From NCBI RefSeq assembly GCF_017599305.1, contig NZ_JAGFWR010000002.1:434001-498000 (forward strand): a stretch of DNA of 64,000 bases, given 5' to 3'. The notes under the pieces are model-generated. The model was not told where the DNA came from, ran no database searches, and saw only the letters and a list, made by a program, of their open reading frames with translations. The translations under genes and the position numbers were made by a program. How positions within the stretch are numbered: the first letter of the stretch is position 1; the number at the start of each line of letters is the position of its first letter. Origin of the DNA: Micromonospora antibiotica (lineage in GTDB: Bacteria > Actinomycetota > Actinomycetes > Mycobacteriales > Micromonosporaceae). Positions 58,318 to 64,000 of this stretch are shown piece after piece.

Positions 58318-59733
58318 GTGACGTCGACCAGGACCTCCCCACCACCGGTGGTCGGGCCCACGCCCCGGCAGCTGCGGACCGGGCTGCGACGGGCCCGCCG
58401 TCGCCACCATCCCGGCTCGCTCGGCGAGGTGCTCACCGACGCCTACGTCGTGGTCCTGTTCGTCGCCCTGTACGGCTGGTTCGCGGTCGCCGCGATCCGC
58501 GACCACCTGGCGGCCCCGCAGGTGACCCGGACCGACCCGGGCGACAGGTACTGGATCGCCGTCGCCGCCGTGACGGCGGGGGCCGGGCTCGCCTGGTGGG
58601 GCCTGCGGCTGACCGGGCCGCTGCTGGTCACCCCGGCCGCGCAGACCTGGCTGGTCAGCTCACCGGTGGACCGCCGGGCGTGGCTGCTCCCCCGGTTCGG
58701 TGGCCTGGTCGGCGGCGGCACCATCGGTGTCGGGCTGCTGGCGGTGGCAGCCGCGTACGCCGGTGGCCTCGACCGCCCCGTCGACCTGGGCTGGGCGGCG
58801 TTGGCCGGCCTCACCTGCGGGGCCACCGCGACCGGGTGGGCCGTCGTCGCCCAGAGCGTCCGCCCCACACCCCGCTGGGCGGGACGGCTCGGCGTCGGTC
58901 TGTCCGCCGCCGGGGCGACGATCGCGGTGCTGGTGGTGCTCGGGCACGCCGCCGGGTGGTCCCTCCCGCTGCCGCCGGTGTCGCTCACCGCCGGCGTCGG
59001 CCTGGTGCTGCTGCCGGTCGCGGTGGCGTCCACCGTCCGTGCGCACCGGCGGCTGCCCGGGGTGGACCGGGCGGCGCTGACCACGGGCGCGCAGTTCGCC
59101 AACGCCGCCACCACCGCCGCCGTGCTGCTGGATCCGTCGCTGCTCGCCGCGCTGGTGGAGAGCCGCCGGTGGCGCGGGATCGGCCTGGTGCGCGGGCGGC
59201 CCTTCCGTGCCGGTGGTCGGTTGCGGGTGCTGCTCCAGGCGGAGGTACGCCGGTTGTCGCGCCGCCGGGGTGCCCTCGTCGGCTGGGTCGGGGCGCTGCT
59301 GACCATGTACGCCGTCGCGGTGGCGCTGCCGTCGATCGCGGGTCCCGCGCACCTGGTGCTGGCGTACCTGGCGACGGGCGGGCTCACCGGCGGGCTCCGC
59401 GCGATCAGCCGCGCACCGGGCCTGCGACGGTCCCTCGGCGGCAACGACGCCCTGTTGCGGCTGACGCATCTCGTCGTGCCGGGCGTCGGCGCCACCCTCT
59501 GGTATCTGGCCACCCTGCCCGCCCTGCGGCCGGTGCCCGTCCCGCTCGACGCGGTGCTGCTGCTCGGGGTCGTGGCGGCGGCCTTCTGGGCCGGCACCCG
59601 CCCACCCATGCGGTACGGCGGTGCGGTGGTCAACACGCCGTTCGCGATGGTGCCCGTGGACCTGGTCCGGCAGGTGCTGCGCGGCCCGGACCTGGTCGCC
59701 GTGCTGGTGGTCGTCCAACTGCTCGCGGGGTGA
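58318..59733 (+). CDS. Polytopic ABC exporter membrane subunit (DUF6297-like)
   Basis: A 471-residue membrane protein with about 10-12 helices. It begins one base after the ATPase stop (GTG 58318) and is surely its partner. Readable features are DAYVVVLFVALYGWFAVAAIRDHL, TWLVSSPVDRRAWLLPRFGGLVGGG and EVRRLSRRRGALVGWVGALLTMYAVAVALPSIAG. It resembles the actinobacterial DUF6297 group as I recall it. The exported substrate is unknown. Confidence 0.85.
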   Translation: MTSTRTSPPPVVGPTPRQLRTGLRRARRRHHPGSLGEVLTDAYVVVLFVALYGWFAVAAIRDHLAAPQVTRTDPGDRYWIAVAAVTAGAGLAWWGLRLTGPLLVTPAAQTWLVSSPVDRRAWLLPRFGGLVGGGTIGVGLLAVAAAYAGGLDRPVDLGWAALAGLTCGATATGWAVVAQSVRPTPRWAGRLGVGLSAAGATIAVLVVLGHAAGWSLPLPPVSLTAGVGLVLLPVAVASTVRAHRRLPGVDRAALTTGAQFANAATTAAVLLDPSLLAALVESRRWRGIGLVRGRPFRAGGRLRVLLQAEVRRLSRRRGALVGWVGALLTMYAVAVALPSIAGPAHLVLAYLATGGLTGGLRAISRAPGLRRSLGGNDALLRLTHLVVPGVGATLWYLATLPALRPVPVPLDAVLLLGVVAAAFWAGTRPPMRYGGAVVNTPFAMVPVDLVRQVLRGPDLVAVLVVVQLLAG

Positions 59734-59750
59734 CGGTGGCGGCCTGGCGC

Positions 59751-61454
59751 TCAGCGGGCCGGCAGGCACACCTTCCCGGTGAACGCCGGGTCGGGTTGCC
59801 GGTTGCCCGCCCAGGCCGGGTTCGCCGCGATCGGCAGCGGCGGCGCCTGCCAGGCGGCGGCGAAGCTCTGCATCAGCGGGTACTCGGCCCGGGTGTGGGC
59901 GATCGGCTTGCCGGTCAGGAAGTCGATCAACCGGTCCTGGAGCAGCCTGCGGTCCAGCAGGCCACCGTGCACGCCGGGGATCTGGTAGACCGGAATCCGG
60001 CTGTACTCCCCCGGTGGCGCCTCGGTGGCCGTCGCGGTGGGCAGGAAGGCGACCATCCGGACCCCTGGCACGGGACACATCAACTGGTTGCGGTAGAACG
60101 GCGCGTCGTCGAGCAACGACCGGATGAACGGCTCGTCGGGGCCGCCGCCGACGTCGGCGAGCCCGAAGATGGCCCGCAGTTGCCAGCCGGTGACCACCCC
60201 CCAGCCCTCGTCGTGGTGCGGGGGCGGGTAGTAGGCCCGGCCGGCGTAGATCAACGGGCTGAACATGACGAGGATGTCGACCGTCGTGTCGTGTCGCCGG
60301 GCGAGATAGGTGCGGGCCACCATCGCCCCCTCGCTCTCCCCGATCAGCGCCACCCGCCGTCCGGTGCGCCGGTGCAGCAGCTCCACCTGCCGGGTGAGCA
60401 GCGCCACGCTGTCCGCCATCGACCGGGTGGTGTCCGCCGACCGGTACGCGAGCGGCTTCCCGTCGGGGTCGAGCCCCCGGTAGGAGAAGCGCTGCACCCG
60501 GGGGTCGGACGGCTGCTCACCGCCGTAGTCCGAGCCGTAGCCGGTGAGCACGATCACCGCGTGGGTGACTGCGGCGGGCAGCGGTCGTTCCAGCACCGCC
60601 GTCCTGATCCACTGCTCGTTTCCCGGGACCAGCTCGGTCACCGGCGGGATGACCAGCGGCACGGCGACGGCCAGTAGCGCCGCCAGCGGGGTCACCGGCA
60701 CCCGGGCCCAACGCACCCGTGAGGGCAGCAGCGCCGCCCGTACGGTCCGGTTCCACAGCACCCCGTTGAGCGCCCCCGCCACCCCGGCCACGGGCACCGT
60801 CCACCAGCCGGGCACCACCCAGCACAGCGCGCCGGCCACGGTGAGTACCACGAAGTTCAGCAGTGACCAGCCGACCAGCGAGATCGACGGCAGTCCACGC
60901 CACCAGTGCTCCACCACGGCCACCCGTTGCAGGAACGGCGCGAGCAGGAACATCGGCAGCAGCGACGCCAGCAGCACCCAGGACAGGGCGACCACCGACG
61001 CCGCCACCGAGATCGCCGCCCAGGGCGCGACGAACCCGCCGACCAGCACGCCGAGCACGACGTTGCGGCGCAGCAGCCAGCCCAGTGCCGGCCGGGGCAC
61101 CCCGGCCGGCCAGGCCAGCAGCACCAGGCCGGTGGTGAACAGGCCCCGGGCGACCAGCACGTAGGTCAGCCAGAGCGCGAACTCCCACCACGACCGGTGG
61201 TAGACGTAGAGCCACCGCAGGTCGTGGTAGGTGTCGTACGGCCACAGGGCGGTGAGCTGCGGGGGGATGCCCTGGGCGGCCCGGAATCCGAGGGCGACCA
61301 GCACGGTGGCCTCGATCATCGGCACCAGGCTGGTCACCAGCAGCAGCCCGACGAACCTTCGGTTCAAGACCACCCCGTTCCGCCGCACCGTGCGCGATAG
61401 CGTCCCTCGCAGGCTCCACCGGAACGACGGCCGGCGTCGGCGAATCCGGCACAT
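59751..61454 (-). CDS. Membrane-embedded alpha/beta hydrolase
   Basis: A protein of about 567 residues. ATG 61454 is chosen provisionally; GTG 61505 or a later start is possible, as no good ribosome binding site is visible. The N-terminal half has six to seven helices (RFVGLLLVTSLVPMIEATVLVALGF; LTYVLVARGLFTTGLVLLAWPAG; VLGVLVGGFVAPWAAISVAASVVALSWVLLASLLPMFLLAPFL). The C-terminal half is an alpha/beta hydrolase-like domain with nucleophile elbow IGESEGAMVA and a late His in IPGVHGGLLD. The lipase-like domain sits outside the membrane. The substrate is unknown. It is convergent with the ABC membrane gene. Confidence 0.82.
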   Translation of the reverse strand: MCRIRRRRPSFRWSLRGTLSRTVRRNGVVLNRRFVGLLLVTSLVPMIEATVLVALGFRAAQGIPPQLTALWPYDTYHDLRWLYVYHRSWWEFALWLTYVLVARGLFTTGLVLLAWPAGVPRPALGWLLRRNVVLGVLVGGFVAPWAAISVAASVVALSWVLLASLLPMFLLAPFLQRVAVVEHWWRGLPSISLVGWSLLNFVVLTVAGALCWVVPGWWTVPVAGVAGALNGVLWNRTVRAALLPSRVRWARVPVTPLAALLAVAVPLVIPPVTELVPGNEQWIRTAVLERPLPAAVTHAVIVLTGYGSDYGGEQPSDPRVQRFSYRGLDPDGKPLAYRSADTTRSMADSVALLTRQVELLHRRTGRRVALIGESEGAMVARTYLARRHDTTVDILVMFSPLIYAGRAYYPPPHHDEGWGVVTGWQLRAIFGLADVGGGPDEPFIRSLLDDAPFYRNQLMCPVPGVRMVAFLPTATATEAPPGEYSRIPVYQIPGVHGGLLDRRLLQDRLIDFLTGKPIAHTRAEYPLMQSFAAAWQAPPLPIAANPAWAGNRQPDPAFTGKVCLPAR

Positions 61455-61574
61455 TGCCCCGGTTCGACCGACGCCGGGGTGTCGGCGACGACGCGACCGT
61501 GTCACCCGGACGGGCCGGCTGGCACGGCGGACGGCGGCCGGCCCGGGGGTGCCCCGGACCGGCCCCGTCGTGGC

Positions 61575-63119
61575 TCACTGGACCAGGCAGACTCCCCCGT
61601 TGAACTGGAACGCGGCCGGGCGTGGGTTGCTCGCGCCGGAGGTGCCCTGGACGCCGAAGCTGACCGTGCCGCTCTGCGGCACGGTGCCGTTCCAGGCGGC
61701 GTTACGCGCGGTGACCGCGGACCCGGACTGGGTGACCTGCGCGTTCCAGGCGTTGGTGATCCGCTGGTCGGCCGCGAAGGACCAGGTCAACGTCCAACTG
61801 GTGACCGGGAATCCCAGGTTGGTGATCGACACCTCGGCGGTGAACCCGCCGTTCCACTGGTTGGGCTGCCAGACGACCCGGCAGGAGACGGGCGGCGGGG
61901 TGCCCGGCGGCGTGGTGGGCGGGGGCGTGGTCGGCGGCGGCGTGGTGGGCGGGGGTGTGGTCGGCGGAGGCGTCGTCGGGGGTGGGGTGGTGGGTGGCTG
62001 GCTGGTGGGGGGCGGGGTGGTGTCCTTCGGCGGGAAGCGCAGGATGCGGTCGTCGGTCGACGCCGGGGTGCCACGCCCGTCCCGGTTGCTGGTGGTGACC
62101 CAGAGCCAGCCGTCCGGCCCGTACTCCACGGTACGCAGGCGACCGTACGCGCCGGTCAGCTCGGCGGCCGGGGTGCCGACCCCGCCGGTGCCGGTGAGCG
62201 GCACGGTCCACAGCCGGGTGCCGCGCAGGGCGGCGACGAAGAGCCGGTTGCCGGCGACCGCCGCGCCACTCGGGGACGCCTCGGCGGTCGTCCAGACCAG
62301 CAGCGGGTCCCGGAACCGTGGGTCGTTGGCCCGCCCCTCGACCGTGGGCCAGCCGTAGTTGCCGCCGGCCACGATGAGGTTGACCTCGTCCCAGGTGTTC
62401 TGCCCGAACTCGGCGGCGTAGAGCCGCCCCTGCGCGTCCCAGGTCAGGCCCTGCACGTTGCGGTGCCCGAGGCTGTAGACCAGGGAGCCGGCCGTCGGGT
62501 TGTCCGACGGCGCGGACCCGTCCGGACGCATCCGGAGGATCTTGCCGTTGCGGCTCTGCGGGTTCTGCGCGTTGGCCGTCTGCCCCGCGTCACCGACCCC
62601 GGCGTAGAGCATCCCGTCCGGGCCGAAGGCGATCCGCCCGCCGTTGTGGATGGTGGAGCGGGCCAGTCCGGTGAGGACCGGCTCCTGGTTCTGCGGGGCG
62701 CTGAGCCGGAACCGGACGATCCGGTTGTCGGTGGTGGTGGTGAGGTAGACGTAGACGTAGCCGTCCTGGGCGTACCCCGGGGAGACCGCGAGGCCGAGCA
62801 GGCCGCCCTCGCCGCTGGCGTTCACGCCGGAGATCTGGGCCACCTGTTCCGGGGCCTGACCGGGTCGGACCCGTACCACCTGGCCGGAGTTGCGCAGCGC
62901 GGTCAGGGCGCTGCCGTCGGGCAGGAAGTCCATCCCCCAGGGCACCGTCAGGCCGGTGGCGACCACCTGGGGGCGGGTGAAGTCGAAGTCGCCGACGGCC
63001 AGGGTCGCGGCGGCCGGGGCCGGGTCGGCCGGCGCGGCCCCGGCGAGCGTGGCGGTGCCGACGCCGGTGGCCGCCAGCCCCGCCGCGACCGCTGCCGCCA
63101 CCATCGAACGGACTCTCAC
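61575..63119 (-). CDS. Secreted PQQ-type sugar dehydrogenase with C-terminal CBM2
   Basis: A 514-residue secreted protein. GTG 63119 is preferred since GGAGG lies eight bases upstream. After the signal peptide (VAAAVAAGLAATGVGTATLAGAAPA) comes a soluble-glucose-dehydrogenase-like propeller (about 45-362: VATGLTVPWGMDFLPDGSALTALRNSGQVVRV; GEGGLLGLAVSPGYAQDGYVYVYLTT; STIHNGGRIAFGPDGMLYAGVGDAG; GHRNVQGLTWDAQGRLYAAEFGQNTWDEVNLI, with the PQQ-site His and Arg). A (TTPPP)n linker follows, then CBM2 (CRVVWQPNQWNGGFTAEVSITNLG; WTLTWSFAADQRITNAWNAQV; AAWNGTVPQSG). The module suggests action at cellulose or another polysaccharide surface, perhaps as an electron donor to LPMOs. Confidence 0.9.
   Translation of the reverse strand: MRVRSMVAAAVAAGLAATGVGTATLAGAAPADPAPAAATLAVGDFDFTRPQVVATGLTVPWGMDFLPDGSALTALRNSGQVVRVRPGQAPEQVAQISGVNASGEGGLLGLAVSPGYAQDGYVYVYLTTTTDNRIVRFRLSAPQNQEPVLTGLARSTIHNGGRIAFGPDGMLYAGVGDAGQTANAQNPQSRNGKILRMRPDGSAPSDNPTAGSLVYSLGHRNVQGLTWDAQGRLYAAEFGQNTWDEVNLIVAGGNYGWPTVEGRANDPRFRDPLLVWTTAEASPSGAAVAGNRLFVAALRGTRLWTVPLTGTGGVGTPAAELTGAYGRLRTVEYGPDGWLWVTTSNRDGRGTPASTDDRILRFPPKDTTPPPTSQPPTTPPPTTPPPTTPPPTTPPPTTPPPTTPPGTPPPVSCRVVWQPNQWNGGFTAEVSITNLGFPVTSWTLTWSFAADQRITNAWNAQVTQSGSAVTARNAAWNGTVPQSGTVSFGVQGTSGASNPRPAAFQFNGGVCLVQ
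61899..62022 (-). repeat. TTPPP-encoding repeat linker
   Basis: About seven copies of a 15-bp unit encode TTPPP between the dehydrogenase and CBM2 domains. The unit varies only at third positions. Copy number is likely to change between strains. Confidence 0.75.
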
Positions 63120-63298
63120 GTCGGGCACCTCCAGAGCAGTAAGTGACTTGTGTCAATATAGCCCGACCTCGGTGAAAGCCGCAGCGGTGGACGAAACCGA
63201 CGCCTGCCGTCGGGTCCCCGCTGACCGCCGACCGGCGCGGCGGACCCGCCGTCGACCGGCGCGGCGGGCCTGTCGGGGGCGGCGGTTAGCATCCGCCG

Positions 63299-63865
63299 GT
63301 GACCCTCACCCCTGACGATCTGACCGGCTACGTCGAGCGGGACCTCGACGCCGATCTCGCCCGATGGTTCGCCGACCGCCCGCCCGTCACCGTTCCCGCC
63401 GGGACCCGCCCGGTGACGTCGCTGCTCGACCGCCTCCCGCCCCCGGCCGCCACGGCGTTGGCGGCGTTCGACCGCCGCGTGCGGTCCGGGCGGCTGCCCC
63501 AGTTCCTCGACATCTACGACTGGTCCTACGGCTTCGACTTCGCCGCCAACGACTGCCAACTCCTCGACGCCGACTACCGGCCGACGCTCACCGACGACGA
63601 CGTCTACTCGATCGGCGCCGACGGTGGCGGCAACCTGCACGTGGTCCTCGCCACCGGGCAGGTCGGCCTCTGGTTCCACGAAGAGGAGGTCGTCGAGGGC
63701 GGCACCCGCTTCGACACCCTCGACGTCTTCCTCTGGTCGGTCGTGCGCTACCACGCGGTGCGGGCGGGCCGGCTGGAGCGGGCCGCCGTCGAGGCCGACT
63801 TCCGGTCGCTGGGCCAGGACGGCGCGCTGAGCCCGGAGGTCGGGCTGCTCAGCACGATGACCTGA
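63299..63865 (+). CDS. Hypothetical protein, possible SUKH-like fold
   Basis: A 188-residue acidic soluble protein starting at GTG 63299. Features are TLTPDDLTGYVERDLDADLARWFAD, SLLDRLPPPAATALAAFDRR, LPQFLDIYDWSYGFDFAANDCQLLDADY, then DVYSIGADGGGNLHVVLATGQVGLWFHEEEVVEGG and FLWSVVRYHAVRAGRLE. The GGNLHVVLATGQVGLWFHEE part recalls SMI1/KNR4 (SUKH) proteins, which often serve as immunity or binding proteins. The match is too weak to name it. It stands alone. Confidence 0.7.
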   Translation: MTLTPDDLTGYVERDLDADLARWFADRPPVTVPAGTRPVTSLLDRLPPPAATALAAFDRRVRSGRLPQFLDIYDWSYGFDFAANDCQLLDADYRPTLTDDDVYSIGADGGGNLHVVLATGQVGLWFHEEEVVEGGTRFDTLDVFLWSVVRYHAVRAGRLERAAVEADFRSLGQDGALSPEVGLLSTMT

Positions 63866-63934
63866 CCCGACACCCGACCCGGCACTCCCGCCGACCGGCG
63901 GCGACCCCCGGCAGGCCGCTCCGGGTGGCGGCCG

Positions 63935-64000
63935 TCAGGCGGCGGGGCGGCGGGGCACGCCGTCCGGCGCACCGGCCAGGCCGGCGTAGCGGCCCCGGTG
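63935..64000 (-). CDS. Possible C-terminal end of a leftward gene
   Basis: An open frame enters from the right edge and ends at TGA (63935-63937), encoding HRGRYAGLAGAPDGVPRRPAA. It is too short to identify. It is convergent with the preceding hypothetical gene, which is a sensible layout, but coding cannot be shown from 21 codons. Confidence 0.3.
   Translation of the reverse strand, partial: HRGRYAGLAGAPDGVPRRPAA

Noticed and set aside
63230..63267. Direct repeat GACCGGCGCGGCGG in the gap before the last hypothetical gene
   Set aside because: The repeat is short, of low complexity, and lies in GC-rich intergenic DNA without other structure.
1..64000. CRISPR arrays, tRNA or rRNA genes, transposases, phage genes
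   Set aside because: I looked for regularly spaced repeats, cloverleaf-like segments, DDE-type or integrase motifs and terminal inverted repeats and found none that I could support.

Overview
The window is GC-rich DNA (strongly GC-biased third codon positions, many GTG starts, tightly coupled or overlapping genes) that reads as an actinobacterial chromosome. The gene set (xylan ABC locus without its own ATPase, SCO6880-type conjugation genes, ECF/anti-sigma pairs, CBM2 proteins, a DUF4913 gene) fits Micromonosporaceae best; that placement is an inference. I see no rRNA, tRNA, CRISPR array, IS element or phage. The ends hold only the tail of one gene at the left and possibly of another at the right.

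Region 1 (1-5695): secreted hydrolases. A thermolysin-type M4 protease with a C-terminal P-domain, a GH53 endo-galactanase, a small unknown protein and a CBM2 protein are separated by strong GC hairpin terminators. Region 2 (5696-13933): a xylan utilisation locus. A LacI-family regulator lies at the end of a CUT1 sugar ABC operon (binding lipoprotein and two permeases). Divergent from it are a GH43 beta-xylosidase and then a GH10 xylanase coupled to a NodB-type deacetylase. CGAAA/TTTCG-like operator candidates lie in both control regions.

Region 3 (14126-25004): a conjugation-type type IV secretion cluster: two small pilin-like membrane proteins, a VirB8-like candidate, a VirB6/TrbL-like protein, an SCO6880-type protein followed by an ATPase (together perhaps a split VirB3-VirB4), a VirD4-type coupling ATPase, and a Tyr-repeat protein with an Arg-rich tail. 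A divergent lytic-transglycosylase-like gene and a DUF4913 gene complete it. No relaxase or integrase is in the window. Region 4 (25103-30530): an ECF sigma/anti-sigma pair, a GH64 beta-1,3-glucanase with CBM6, and a secreted protein with two lysozyme-like domains and a ricin-type lectin.

Region 5 (30659-37345): an unusual island. A mycosin-like subtilase has lost its catalytic His, Ser and probably the oxyanion Asn. It is divergent from a 714-residue protein I cannot assign, and that gene overlaps tail to tail with a membrane protein carrying the same extracellular LysM-like module as the pseudo-mycosin. Region 6 (37393-46298): pyridoxal kinase, then a copper-handling block (large CopC-type protein, ECF sigma, zinc-finger membrane anti-sigma, PCuAC chaperone, Tat DyP peroxidase, CopC, PepSY protein), resembling the Streptomyces ECuC/DtpA copper-trafficking locus. 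Region 7 (46441-48212): a cobalamin riboswitch ahead of cbtB, cbtA and a histidine-phosphatase-like gene.

Region 8 (48408-53783): a TOPRIM/ankyrin gene pair, a DHFR-like reductase, a GNAT remnant, a SigE-family sigma factor flanked by two proteins that share one extracellular domain, and a P-loop kinase-like protein. Region 9 (54019-57640): a second carbohydrate ABC operon (LplA/LplB/YtcP type) behind a dyad resembling the XylR (ROK) operator. Region 10 (57699-63865): an ABC ATPase with its membrane partner, a membrane-embedded alpha/beta hydrolase, a PQQ-type sugar dehydrogenase fused to CBM2, and an unknown protein.
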